DNA from: Symsagittifera roscoffensis
Taxonomy: Eukaryota; Xenacoelomorpha; Acoela; Convolutidae
Reading direction: 5' to 3'
Assembly (NCBI RefSeq): GCF_963678635.1
Contig: NC_087067.1
Location: 870,001 to 934,000, forward strand
Length of the DNA: 64,000 bases
A model generated the notes under the pieces. The model was not told where the DNA came from, did no database searches, and saw only the letters and a list, made by a program, of their open reading frames with translations. Of this stretch, positions 47,501 through 58,959 are shown piece by piece (the stretch's first letter is position 1; every line of letters starts with the position of its first letter). Both the position numbers and the translations under genes were made by a program.

Positions 47501-49084
47501 TTTTTAAAATTGGGCTAATTTTGTCAGCAGTAAATTGTCCTTGAAATTCGAAGAGCTATAGATGCATATAGTTTTATCATTGAAAATCAAAATTTGACCT
47601 ATTTTTCAGAAAATAGATCAATTTTTTTTTCTGTTTACATGCGTTCACTGACATTTTTCCAACTGTCTCTATTTGGGTTTTCTTACAGATTTTGTAGTTT
47701 TTACTATACTATCTATTTGCATAGACACACTTTCTGAACTGATGTTTGTCAATTGCCTTGAGCAGGCCTGGCTGAGTGTGTAAGGCGCACGGCCTGTAAT
47801 ATAAAGTTCGAGGGTTCGAATCCCGCTTCGGTCACATTTAGAGGGGTCACGGTGTCATCCACCTCCTGAAAGCGGGAACGGATACGCGAAATAGGTGGCA
47901 TCTCTCTCCTCACAGAAAAAAAGGTCAAATGTAATATGGCGGAAGAGGGGCCAGAGGTTAATAAAAATAAAATGTTCAATTTTCTTTTTAAAAAAATTAT
48001 TTCCAAAAGACAAACTCCACAATCGAACAGCGAAAGTATAAAGGTCACGAAAAACGTGACGGAATTCTAGTTTCGAAAATGGAATTTAGTTTTCAGATTT
48101 CCCAGCGAAATAAAATTTTACTTATTGGTCCAGTTTTCTCAAATTGGGTTATTTATATCAAAAAGTGCTAATCCTAAATTGTTTTGTCTCTTTTTCATAT
48201 AATTGTAATGATACCAGAACACCATTAATCTCCATTAATCAGGTGATCACTAAGTAAATTTTGGCTATCCGTTTTCAATCGGCCATGTTGAAATTGGAAG
48301 TTTTGGAGTGCTTTGAGGAGATTGCCTTTTGTACCAACCAATTTTTTGACGAATACACGCTCGTCGATAAAAAAAAAAGTACTGGGATTTCAGAGTGATT
48401 ATATTTAGAATGAAAGCAGATGCTGTCGTCCTTGATTCTGATTGGCTGTTCTCTGTCGGCCAATCAGATGAGAGTGATGAGATTGATGCGATGAAATTGG
48501 GACAGCAACTACTCACACAGATATCGGACTCTCTTTTGCCAACTGGTTGTGTCCTGATGCGTCTGCAGGACAGTCAAAGTTGGCGAGAGACGAATTGTAG
48601 AGGTAAGCGAAATGCGGCAAATAAGCAACTCAAATAAGCTACTCCTGTAAATAAGTAATAGCTACTCGTCTAAAAGAAAACTGCTCGCTAACTTACAGTG
48701 TCAAGTTCGTTCTGAAATGAACGAAAGAAAATAATACTTTTTAGAGTGTCCAGAACAGTATGGTCAGATATTATCCAGTGGTTTTTCAATTTTTGACAAA
48801 ATTCGTGAAAGATCAGATTTGCGCGAAATAAGAAAAAATAATAAATTGAAGTTAGGCATAAAAAAAAACAAACAAAACTCATCAGTTGTGTGATTATCAT
48901 TGTTTTGTGTTCAGATGTGACCTTTGAGGAAATGAATGAACTAGTGATGCGTATGAGCAAATCTGTGTTCACACACGTAGCAGTTGTGAAGATGAAGAAA
49001 TGGGAGCAGAAGTTACTCATTCTATCTCAAAGCTCCCTCAAGGCCAGCAATGTCCAAATTAATTTATTTCTAACTAAACATTAA
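38373..49084 (+). CDS. METTL13: eEF1A lysine and N-terminal methyltransferase METTL13 (678 aa, six exons)
   Basis: Exons 38373-38507, 39225-39964, 40798-41011, 43726-44309, 48409-48602 and 48915-49084 join into 678 codons, close to the roughly 700 residues usual for METTL13. The N-terminus has the family's LLPKDSTQF, DYWDNFF and FEWYGTY. The first domain keeps SAM motif I (IGCGNSTLAEQLYD, residues 56-69), NIDLN, MDATNL and VVLDKGTVDA. The second domain aligns throughout (PFLSMG near its start, VVLDSDW, TGCVLM) but reads VFGIRFFAL at about residues 491-499 where a GxGxG loop is expected. In the known family the N-terminal domain methylates eEF1A Lys55 and the C-terminal domain the eEF1A N-terminus, so the second activity may be lost here. 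Cytosolic. Introns 2-5 are GT-AG; intron 1 appears GA-AG. Confidence 0.92.
39225..39964 (+). CDS. METTL13: METTL13 exon 2: first methyltransferase domain
   Basis: The acceptor is CTAATTAG|TAT. Encodes YMKPKDKILQIGCGN, and the rest of the class I SAM-dependent fold including ETERVLMASGRFVCVTLAQP. The donor is ATTAG|GTGGGG (phase 2); without it the frame ends at 39974. Confidence 0.93.
40046..40092 (-). repeat. H1 terminal module in METTL13 intron 2
   Basis: Reverse-complement copy: GGTCGGTTGCTGTGCAAGTT, then GCACTAGAGTGTTCCGATCA, just after exon 2. Confidence 0.6.
40798..41011 (+). CDS. METTL13: METTL13 exon 3: inter-domain region
   Basis: The acceptor is AAATCAG|G, completing an arginine codon. 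Encodes YRCYVVNNQNVKKPSYAVFV, and SHIKQYSRVLLVMLNPLVNY. The donor is ATTAAG|GTTCGT, phase 0. Confidence 0.85.
41757..43310 (-). mobile_element. Broken BEL/Pao-type LTR retrotransposon (RNase H and integrase part)
   Basis: The minus strand shows, in order, KARVAPI and ITIPNLELQAAVYGAQ with WSDSTTF (RNase H region, about 43150-43300) and VNRLAKIL (about 43060). An NPADDGTRG-like segment with SRWL follows (about 42950-43020). FKPPAAPYFGGSWERLVQ (41980-42060, integrase) precedes a C-terminal WVIEN and TPRGLWPL segment (about 41800-41860). The pieces lie in different frames with stops, so it is dead. The 5' gag/protease part and both LTRs were not seen. It lies antisense in METTL13 intron 3. Confidence 0.85.
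43726..44309 (+). CDS. METTL13: METTL13 exon 4: first part of the second methyltransferase domain
   Basis: The acceptor is GTTTGTTTCAG|GG. Encodes GELSSSVMAFAPDGL and FKTPFLSMGTVIG, then the domain core. The glycine loop is replaced by VFGIRFFAL (44107-44133). The donor is AACAA|GTAAGT. Confidence 0.88.
45085..45160 (+). repeat. S1 tRNA-like SINE module in METTL13 intron 4
   Basis: TTGGAGGTAATACACTTGCC and, downstream, GGGGTTCGAGTCCCGG, the best-preserved B box of the S1 family, followed by a T-rich tail. Confidence 0.6.
45370..45429 (+). repeat. 23-bp minisatellite
   Basis: TTCTATTCGGTATTCTATAG AAA repeated about 2.6 times head to tail. Confidence 0.9.
46540..47135 (+). repeat. H1 family element in METTL13 intron 4
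   Basis: Left part GGAGAAACTTTGTGTTCGGG, internal blocks shared with 1930-2660, right end ATACTTGCACAG then CGGCTATCCTTGTT. Non-coding. Confidence 0.6.
47755..47905 (+). repeat. S2 tRNA-derived SINE in METTL13 intron 4
   Basis: A tRNA-like head (GCCTGGCTGAGTGTGTAAGG; GGGTTCGAATCCCGC) followed by TGTCATCCACCTCCTG, the block shared with the copy at 22345-22505. A true tRNA is unlikely: the acceptor arms do not pair cleanly. Confidence 0.65.
48409..48602 (+). CDS. METTL13: METTL13 exon 5
   Basis: The acceptor is ATATTTAG|A. Encodes MKADAVVLDSDWLFSVGQ, and LLTQISDSLLPTGCVLMRL, matching the D-x-D strand and the L.P.G strand of the family. The donor is TAGAG|GTAAGC, phase 1. Confidence 0.88.
48915..49084 (+). 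CDS. METTL13: METTL13 exon 6 and stop
   Basis: The acceptor is TTTGTGTTCAG|AT. Encodes VTFEEMNELVMRMSKSVF, and VKMKKWEQKLLILSQ, ending FLTKH at 49084. It corresponds to the last beta strands of the domain. The tail is shorter than in vertebrates and no AATAAA is seen close downstream. Confidence 0.85.
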
Positions 49085-49477
49085 ATGAGGCTCCGATTTT
49101 GTTCAGTAAGTTCATTATGATGTTTTTGGGAAATCAAGTTTTTTGAGCTCGGGAAACCATTTTGGGGGACTTATAAAGTGTTTTTACTCACAAGAGTTTG
49201 CTCAAAAGTGTTTTTAGAGAGCTCGGAAAATCAATTTGAGCCAGCTATAAAAAGGCCGACAAATTTTCTACCATTTTTTGAAAATCCTCCTCGAAAATTT
49301 TTTAGATCTATCCCTGAGAAATGAGGGCTCAATTCATGTTAAGGTTGTCAAGGAAATTCGTGTAAAGTTTTGGCTAAAGTTCAGATGTTTTGACGTTTTT
49401 TGACGGAATTTGAAATTATAATTTAACTAATTTTTAATTACCGGTCACACTTTAAACCTGTCTTTTAAAGAGTGATT

Positions 49478-49603
49478 TTAAGTTGGACATCGCCGCTCCA
49501 GAGTCTCAATGTGTTCGACTGTGGTATCAAATTCTTCAAATCTCAGTTTTCGTTTAACCCCGAACAGCTGCAGGAAATTGTGGAAGTTATCAAGTTTCTC
49601 TGA
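49478..49603 (+). other. Unassigned candidate terminal exon
   Basis: After a pyrimidine-rich stretch ending AAAG at about 49477, one frame reads ILSWTSPLQSLNVFDCG, then FFKSQFSFNPEQLQEIVEVI KFL and a stop at 49601-49603. The segment looks protein-like and could be an alternative last exon of METTL13, whose family tail contains an HPEQ segment. No matching donor was found in METTL13 exon 6. Confidence 0.25.
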
Positions 49604-49604
49604 A

Positions 49605-52600
49605 GACGCTTAAGTCATTTTCTTTGGACGCAAAATTTGTGGACCAAAAGATTTTTATGCAATGATGATGCTCACTTACATCTTGTTGGACTTCTTAGAT
49701 TACTTGATTTGGTTAAAAAGGTTTTGAAAATCTGATTGCTATTTTGTGTTTAGGACTAAATTAAATTCAATTAATTTACACAATAGAAAAAATGTGTTTG
49801 TGATCAAAGTAAAATATATGTGATATTTTTCTGACCGCAAGATTTTTCGCATATTAATGTATCTTCCTTCGAATTTTCTGCTCTTAAGAGCGACGGATAA
49901 GATTTTCTCGAGGAGGGGTGTCTTTAAAAAAGTCATAAAAGTTTCACGCTCTTTTCAGAAGGCCGAACAGATTTATTTTCCGCGTTCTGCCATAAACACT
50001 ATAATAACCCTATTTTTAAACAAACGAAGCGAAGTGTATTATTACGAAGATTTTTTTTCCCAACCTAAATCGCAAATAAAAGTGCTCATTTGGTGGCGCT
50101 AATGGTATATTTCAATTTAATCATATTTAACTTTATTTAAACATAGGAAATTTAATAGCCTATGTTGCTGCTTTATTTTTGGCTAGAGTTAGGTCCTGTA
50201 TGAAAAAAACAGGTATTTTGAAAATGTATGGAATTTTTGTTTTTTTTTGCCACGCTTTCTAAAATTTTTGCACTTTTTGCAGAAATTTCAGTTTTTCTCA
50301 AAAACTACTGTGCTGATATTCAAAAAGTTGGTACCAATGGAAAAATCGGTTGCTCTTCGCTAGTCTTTTTTCATTTTACGAAACGTTCTACGGCCTTCGA
50401 AAGTTTCAGTAGGGGGATTTTTGATCTAATTGTTTTGAATTTTTTCTAAAATATTAAAAGAACAAATCTGTAATTTTTGACTTTTTTCAAAAACTATCCT
50501 GCAAAATTAGAGATTAAGGGTTTAAATGAGAGCTAAAAAAACTGTTCTGCTACTCTTCTGCTCAAGAGTCTATGCCTTTAGAAAATGTCAAGTTTTTGAA
50601 ATGTTTCCTTTTTTTGGAAACTTTTCCAAAAACTAACCGGCCGATTCTGAGGTTAAAAGTTTATCTTGCTAACATGGTACTTAGACTTTGCCTGCGTAAT
50701 CTGTTACACCCTACTTGTTTGTAAGAAAGCCGATATGGACTTCGGAAAAATCCATTTTTTGAAATTTGTGTCATCTTTTTTCTCAAATTTTACTGGCTAA
50801 AACTGATATTAAGGGTTCATTCTGAAATTTAGGGCGTAAAAAGTTTTCCTGCCTAAGAGGCTATTCCCATGTTTTAGTAGAAAAAAGTTCATATTTTTAA
50901 GAAAAGTCAAATTTTGATTTTTTGATCATTTTTTGGATTCTTTTTCACTTGTTTCGAAAACTACCCAGCCAAATATGAGTGAATGAATTTACTTGAACCA
51001 GATAGTAGAAGTTATCGCCCTGAATAAATGAGTATTTCCCTGCTAAAACAGAGAAATCACTAAGGTTTTCCGTAAAATCCTTTTTTTGAAAATTTTAAAA
51101 TTGCACATTTCCGTATCAGTTCAACATGATTATAAATTTTAAAACAGGCGCATCCAGCATTAGCTGGGCGACTAGAACTTTTGCTACATAGCATTGGCAA
51201 TTTGATAGAAACTGTCGCTGTTTTATTGGTGAGTAGAGTTAGTAAATTACAAGCGATCGTAGAGAAGATGTCAGAACGTGATACTCCTAATCTCAGCATA
51301 AAAAATTCCCAAGTGGTATTTTAAGTTTTTTCCTTTTTCCCTTATTTCACTTGGTTTTGCCTGTTTAGAGCTCTTGTTTGCATTTTCCTCTTTTGTGTTT
51401 GTGAAGCGCAGCTTCATCTCTGTGTAAAAACTTTTCTGTGCCCCTCACATTTTATCGATAAACAATGTCAAAATGCCGTTTTTGGTCTTGAAGGGTTTTG
51501 ACCAATCAGTCTTTGTTTCGGCTCGCGCTCCCCCTCGAATTTAGTTAATTTTGGCGCTTGAGACGCCTGTAAATAAATTTTAGCGTTGGCTGATCAAAAA
51601 TAGATGTACAATAGTGACAAAGAAGAACTCTATATGTTGTCGGAAATTGAATCTCTGGAGGGCATGGCGTCCCTAAGTCTGATAATCTGTAACAAAATAA
51701 AATTAATATTAATTTAATTCAAAACGCCCATTTGCCAGTCTCTTCTAGACAAATGTTTATTAATACGCGTAAAAGTTTATTCGCCGAGAAGTAGTTTCAT
51801 GCTAGTTTATCAAGTCCATCCATAAAATATCAATAACTAGTTTTAAAGAGTTACCTAATTATTCCGGGTCTAAAACCAGTTTTTCTCGTCCGTAAAAATT
51901 CTTACGGCGTATAAACTGGCTCATGTGATGGACTAAAAATTTTGATGATGTCATTTGAAACCTTCTAAGAAGCCTGATTTTGGAAATCCTGATTTTTTTC
52001 TTCCAACCAATCGAAAAATGGGGAGGAACTTTGTATTCGGTTGTGTTTTAGTTTTTCTTTTTTTTCTTTTGTTTTCGACGCAAAATGAGCTTCCACAAAT
52101 AATCATGGGACAGAGTTAAATGATATGTTAAAACCCTTTCAGTCTTGATTCAAATGACATTTAAAAATTTCAGATATGATTTCCCAGTGTCGAGAGAAAC
52201 CGGTTTGAAATTTTCGATTTTTCGTCTAAATTCGAATGAATAAAGCGAACGAGCACGCTTTTTTCTGCTTAATTTAAGCCATTTGCAATAGCTTTTTTAT
52301 GCGTAATTGTAAGTATACTCGTGTAAAATTAGTTTTTGTAGATTTTTAATGCAATTTTGGGATCAAAAATTCAAAAAACCTAGACAACTTTTTTGTTTTT
52401 CTAGTCATTTTTCTTTAAATGTCGAATGTGCCTAAGCTGTAGTTTTTCATTCGGAGTCTTTAATCACTCCATGCCGAAAAAGTGACATTAATTTGAAAAA
52501 AGTTGTTGTTCGTTTTTTCTAAGACTATGGTCGGAACATTCTTTGCTACTTGCACAATAACCGGCTATCCTTGTTTGTAAGTTTGCCGCTTGTTGCAGTT

Positions 52601-53640
52601 CTTATATCTTTGACAAAAAATTTTTCAGAGGCAGAATAGTCGGTTAAAATGCTAAAACAATTAATTAAGAGTAGATGAACGTGGTTCAGACTCTTACATA
52701 TGTCGTGTTAATTTTCTAATTTTTTTTAAAGGAAAAGTTAACATTTGTTCACGCTCACATTTGATTTTTTTTTTGCGTTAAGACTGTTTTTTTACGTTAA
52801 GTTCATTTCCTTTGTTAAAAGTAAGGCAAACACACAGTTAATGACTTCTTGTTCAAAAAATATACTTTAATTTCCCAGCGGAGTAAAATTTTATCTAGTA
52901 ATATAGTTTTCTCAAATTTCATCTGAAAAGGGTCAATATCAATGCTCTTGAGTTTCAAAGAGCTCCAAGGCTATAAATGTACATTTTTTGTAGTTCGAAA
53001 GTTTTTCTGTTCCTTGCGTTCATTGACTCTGTCAAATTTCTGTTGGCTATGTTTGATATAATCACAAAGTGTCAGTGATCGTAGTGAAGACACTCATATG
53101 GGTCGCGTGTATTTTCTCTTCAGTTTCAGGAAAGGAAATTGTCAAAAAAAGTTCATTTTGATTTTGTTGTTAGAACTTATTCTGCTATCTTTTAAAGCAG
53201 CATGTGTAATATCCGCCTAATTAAGTGCATTACTGTCCACTTGATTCAATAAATAGCAATAATCTGAAAGTTTGATTGTGTGAAATTCGAAATTCTTAGG
53301 CGTCAGACCTCTAGCGGTGTCTTTGCATTCAATGAAGAGGCTGTTTGTGATTCGATACCTTTTTTCAGCGAAGGTCACTTTTTCAAGGCTTCATTTTCAA
53401 GACAGCTTTTTCTTGAACTTTTGTTCATTCTTTTTTTATTGTTAGCGGAGTGTAGCTTTGCTTCTGTGCTTCAATGAAGTTATTTGAAATAATGAGCTCT
53501 CGATGGAAAAACTTTATACCTAATTAATTGAAAAGATGTTCAAAAGGACCGTCTTTTGGAAGTAAGCAGTTTAAATAGTAAAATCAAAAGTTTGCGCTTA
53601 TTATCTTGTCCATAATTTAATTGTCAGTGCTAAATTGACT
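49605..53640. other. Intergenic repeat-derived DNA
   Basis: No gene is recognised. It contains an H2 hairpin end at 51405-51432, an H1 element at 52015-52577 (ending TTGCACAATAACCGGCTATC CTTGTT) and another H2 end near 53445-53475. The rest is AT-rich with poly-T tracts. Confidence 0.5.
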
Positions 53641-53647
53641 TCAGCTA

Positions 53648-56600
53648 ACGTCAAATGCGCATTTTGACCTGTTGATACTTTCTTAGCCAATGAAATCTCA
53701 TACTTTCTTAACCAATGAAATCTCACGTCAAATGCGCATTTTGACCTGTTGATACTTTCTTAGCCAATGAAATCTCATACTTTCTTAGCCAATGAAATCT
53801 CACGTCAAATGCGCATTTTGACCTGTTGATACTTTCTTAGCCAATGAAATCTCATACTTTCTTAGCCAATGAAATCTCACGTCAAATGCGCATTTTGACC
53901 TGTTGATACTTTCTTAGCCAATGAAATCTCATACTTTCTTAGCCAATGAAATCTCACTTCAAATGCGCATTTTGACCTGTTGATACTTTCTTAGCCAATG
54001 AAATCTCATACTTTCTTAGCCAATGAAATCTCACGTCAAATGCGCATTTTGACCTGTTGATACTTTCTTAGCCAATGAAATCTCATACTTTCTTAACCAA
54101 TGAAATCTCACGTCAAATGCGCATTTTGACCTGTTGATACTTTCTTAGCCAATGAAATCTCATACTTTCTTAGCCAATGAAATCTCACGTCAAATGCGCA
54201 TTTTGACCTGTTGATACTTTCTTAGCCAATGAAATCTCATACTTTCTTAGCCAATGAAATCTCACGTCAAATGCGCATTTTGACCTGTTGATACTTTCTT
54301 AGCCAATGAAATCTCATACTTTCTTAGCCAATGAAATCTCACGTCAAATGCGCATTTTGACCTGTTGATACTTTCTTAGCCAATGAAATCTCATACTTTC
54401 TTAACCAATGAAATCTCACGTCAAATGCGCATTTTGACCTGTTGATACTTTCTTAGCCAATGAAATCTCATACTTTCTTAGCCAATGAAATCTCACGTCA
54501 AATGCGCATTTTGACCTGTTGATACTTTCTTAGCCAATGAAATCTCATACTTTCTTAGCCAATGAAATCTCACGTCAATTGCGAATTTTGACCTGTTGAT
54601 ACTTTCTTAGCCAATGAAATCTCATACTTTCTTAGCCAATGAAATCTCACGTCAAATGCGCATTTTGACCTGTTGATACTTTCTTAGCCAATGAAATCTC
54701 ATACTTTCTTATCCAATGAAATCTCACGTCAAATGCGCATTTTGACCTGTTGATACTTTCTTAGCCAATGAAATCTCATACTTTCTTAGCCAATGAAATC
54801 TCACGTCAAATGCGCATTTTGACCTGTTGATACTTTCTTAGCCAATGAAATCTCATACTTTCTTAGCCAATGAAATCTCACGTCAAGTGCGCATTTTGAC
54901 CTGTTGATACTTTCTTAGCCAATGAAATCTCATACTTTCTTAACCAATGAAATCTCACGTCAAATGCGCATTTTGACCTGTTGATACTTTCTTAGCCAAT
55001 GAAATCTCATACTTTCTTAGCCAATGAAATCTCACGTCAAATGCGCATTTTGACCTGTTGATACTTTCTTAGCCAATGAAATCTCATACTTTCTTAGCCA
55101 ATGAAATCTCACGTCAAATGCGCATTTTGACCTGTTGATACTTTCTTAGCCAATGAAATCTCATACTTTCTTAGCCAATGAAATCTCACGTCAAGTGCGC
55201 ATTTTGACCTGTTGATACTTTCTTAGCCAATGAAATCTCATACTTTCTTAACCAATGAAATCTCACGTCAAATGCGCATTTTGACCTGTTGATACTTTCT
55301 TAGCCAATGAAATCTCATACTTTCTTAGCCAATGAAATCTCACGTCAAATGCGCATTTTGACCTGTTGATACTTTCTTAGCCAATGAAATCTCATACTTT
55401 CTTAGCCAATGAAATCTCACGTCAAGTGCGCATTTGGACCTGTTGATACTTTCTTAGCCAATGAAATCTCATACTTTCTTAACCAATGAAATCTCACGTC
55501 AAATGCGCATTTTGACCTGTTGATACTTTCTTAGCCAATGAAATCTCATACTTTCTTAGCCAATGAAATCTCACGTCAAATGCGCATTTTGACCTGTTGA
55601 TACTTTCTTAGCCAATGAAATCTCATACTTTCTTAGCCAATGAAATCTCACGTCAAATGCGCATTTTGACCTGTTGATACTTTCTTAGCCAATGAAATCT
55701 CATACTTTCTTAGCCAATGAAATCTCACGTCAAATGCGCATTTTGACCTGTTGATACTTTCTTAGCCAATGAAATCTCACGTCAAATGCGCATTTTGACC
55801 TGTTGATACTTTCTTAGCCAATGAAATCTCATACTTTCTTAGCCAATGAAATCTCACGTCAAATGCGCATTTTGACCTGTTGATACTTTCTTAGCCAATG
55901 AAATCTCATACTTTCTTAGCCAATGAAATCTCACGTCAAATGCGCATTTTGACCTGTTGATACTTTCTTAGCCAATGAAATCTCATACTTTCTTAGCCAA
56001 TGAAATCTCACGTCAAATGCGCATTTTGACCTGTTGATACTTTCTTAGCCAATGAAATCTCATACTTTCTTAGCCAATGAAATCTCACGTCAAATGCGCA
56101 TTTTGACCTGTTGATACTTTCTTAGCCAATGAAATCTCATACTTTCTTAGCCAATGAAATCTCACGTCAAGTGCGCATTTTGACCTGTTGATACTTTCTT
56201 AGCCAATGAAATCTCATACTTTCTTAACCAATGAAATCTCACGTCAAATGCGCATTTTGACCTGTTGATACTTTCTTAGCCAATGAAATCTCATACTTTC
56301 TTAGCCAATGAAATCTCACGTCAAATGCGCATTTTGACCTGTTGATACTTTCTTAGCCAATGAAATCTCATACTTTCTTAGCCAATGAAATCTCACGTCA
56401 AATGCGCATTTTGACCTGTTGATACTTTCTTAGCCAATGAAATCTCATACTTTCTTAGCCAATGAAATCTCACGTCAAGTGCGCATTTTGACCTGTTGAT
56501 ACTTTCTTAGCCAATGAAATCTCATACTTTCTTAACCAATGAAATCTCACGTCAAATGCGCATTTTGACCTGTTGATACTTTCTTAGCCAATGAAATCTC

Positions 56601-56685
56601 ATACTTTCTTAGCCAATGAAATCTCACGTCAAATGCGCATTTTGACCTGTTGATACTTTGTTAGCCAATGAAATCTCACATTCTT
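53648..56685. repeat. 77-bp satellite array, about 39 units
   Basis: Each 77-bp unit is ACGTCAAATGCGCATTTTGA CCTGTTGA followed by two near-identical 25-bp blocks, ATACTTTCTTAGCCAATGAA ATCTC and its repeat. Each block carries a CCAAT box. Units are almost identical. Marker variants (AAGTGCGC, followed by TTAACCAATG) recur about every four units (308 bp), showing higher-order structure. One unit near 55760 lacks one 25-bp block. No reading frame crosses the array. Confidence 0.96.
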
Positions 56686-57104
56686 GCCAATTTAATTTTT
56701 CTTCTAATTTTTCAGCCCTTTTACAAAAGTGAAAACAACAGTGTATTATGAAACAAAAGTTCAAATGGTGCGAAAAAACGCGATAGACTTCGTTTTAGAA
56801 GGAAATTTTAATTTAAACTATTCCCAGTTGAATAAAAAAATTACTTCTTGATTTGGTGTGCTCAAATTCGGTTAATATAGAAGTGTCAGTTATAAAGTAT
56901 TTTTGAAATACAGTTTTACTTAGAACATTTAAAAACTCAAGGTTTGAAATTTTTTCAAATAGAAATTGATCGTTTTTCTCGAGTATATTGGCACTTTTCT
57001 AAATGTCTGTTGGCTGTGTAGCACCTTCGGTTTCTGGTATTTTTCGCGGAAAATCATGAACCACAAATTAAAATTGGATGCAGTGTTGCGAGTAACTTTT
57101 TCCA

Positions 57105-57795
57105 TTTTTTTACCCTTGCGATAAGCAAGGTTATTGGAATCGACTAGTAGACTTTTTTCTCGTAAATAAATAAGTTAAAATGGTAAATTCAGGTTCAGTT
57201 CATAATGAATTTAGTTTTTTTTGCGTCTCGGGCACACTTGTTCTGGAGGTAACTAATGCGCCTGGGTCGGCAAAGGTCCTGGGTTCGAATCTGACCAGGA
57301 CTTGTTTTTTTTTCGAAACGGGAAATTCTCCGTTTCAAAAAAATGTCAGCTTATTGATTGTCTGCTTAGGTTTTTTCGGCTTAGTTGCCACATCTTAGAA
57401 TTTTTTGCTGTATGCAGTTTTCATTGCAGCTGTTTTTTAGAATACGCCTGGGTTGACAAAGAACCCGGGTTCGAATCTGACCAGGATCTGCTTTTTTTTC
57501 CAATCGGGAAATTTTCCGTTTCAAAAAATGTCGGCTTTTATTTGTCTGCTTGTTTTGTCAGCTTAGTTGCCACATCTTAGATTTTTTTGATGTATGGACT
57601 TTTAATTTTAGTTGTTTTTTAGAATACGCCTGGATCGCAAAGATCCTGGGTTCAAATTTGACCGGGACCTTTTTTTCAAACGGGAGTTCTCCGTTTCAAA
57701 AAACAATTCGGCTTATAATTTGTCTGTTAATGTTTTGCCGAATTAATTGCCACATCTTATAATTTTTTGCTGTGTGCAGTTTTCGTTGTAGAATT
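57105..57795 (+). repeat. Tandem S1 SINE: one full copy and two truncated copies
   Basis: A full copy starts TTTACCCTTGCGATAAGCAA and contains CTGGAGGTAAC and GGGTTCGAATCTGACC (57225-57305). Two units of about 180 bp follow (about 57435 and 57615). They begin inside the tRNA-like part at TTTTTAGAATACGCCTGG and repeat through the same tail (GGCTTAGTTGCCACATCTTA). Confidence 0.85.
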
Positions 57796-57799
57796 GTTA

Positions 57800-58955
57800 T
57801 TTCTTCTTTTTAAATTTTATTTTTAAGTGTTTTGATTTACCTTTGACTTCGTATACTTTCTTTTTTTTGTTTCTTTTTTTTTGGCTTAAAAGCTTTATTC
57901 TGCCCATTTGATTTCGTCCTATTCGAGTCATTTCAACGGAAGTATTTTTTAATGCTCATCTCTGAATCGCACACAATGCTGAAAATCTTCATAGAAATTA
58001 AAGTTCAAGTTTTTCATCACAACATTTTTTCGGCTTGATAGGTTTCGGCCTAGCCTAGATATATCGGTCTCATAGTGCGTCTTTTGATGAACGATGCTTT
58101 TTTGTATTTTGAGGGTGAGGGTGACTTAATAATTTGTTATAAGTCTTAAAATGTTTTGGTTTTTTTTCTTGGGCTTTATAGGTTTGGACTTTTATTTTAT
58201 CGGCTTAGTGGCCTCATATTGTTTGATTTGAAGAGCAATTAAAGTTTTTTGAGGGTTTGTGTTTTGAGGGCGAGGGCGAATTATTAACTTATATATGCTC
58301 TTTCTGAGTTCAATTGAAATTCATCTGCTGAAAGTTACGTAATTAGCACTCTCCAAATACGAACGTCCAAATGGCGCGAAAAAACAGGAAAATTTTCTTG
58401 TTTCGAAAACGGAATTTAATTTTTAGATTTCCAGTGGAATAAAAACTTTAGCTATTGATCCAGTTTTCTCTATTTGGGTTAATGTTATCAGAAAAGCGCT
58501 AATCATAAATTGTTCTAAAAATTCAAAGAGCTTGAAGGGTATCTATTTTTTTTCTTTGAAATTCGAAAGTTGAGATTTTTTCAACAAAGTCAGTGTTTTT
58601 CTGTTTACTTGCGTTCATTACACTTTTTCAAATGTCATTTAGTTAAATTTGAGTTTTATTCAGGTTATAGGTTTTCTGGCAAGGTATTTTCGTCTCTGTT
58701 ACCGCTGGATACAAATTTCTTCCAAAGCTTATTTCACATTCTTTTGTCTTGGTCTATTTTGGTTTGAAAACTAGCTTTATTCATTTTGATAGATCTAGTT
58801 TTTGCGCTATTTTGGATTTTTTTCCCTGTTTTATATTGCAAGTGATGCAAAACTCTGCTTCTCCTCTCCGTAGAAAACTGTTACTGCCTAGGAAGCGCTA
58901 AATGAAGCATCCAAAACAAAATTAGTTTTTGGTAAAACCAAGTTTTCTGAACCTA
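57800..58955. other. AT-rich intergenic DNA, no gene seen
   Basis: Poly-T tracts and repeat fragments, including an H2-like end near 58850-58880. No exon with splice support was found on either strand. Confidence 0.45.
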
Positions 58956-58959
58956 CAGA

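Noticed and set aside
47764-47835. Possible tRNA gene with GGTTCGAATCC box
   Set aside because: Acceptor arms do not pair and the sequence downstream is shared with another copy at 22345-22505, so it is a SINE.
53648-56685. CRISPR-like or promoter array because of regular 77-bp spacing and CCAAT boxes
   Set aside because: The units are contiguous copies without spacers, and no adjacent gene start is seen. It is a satellite.
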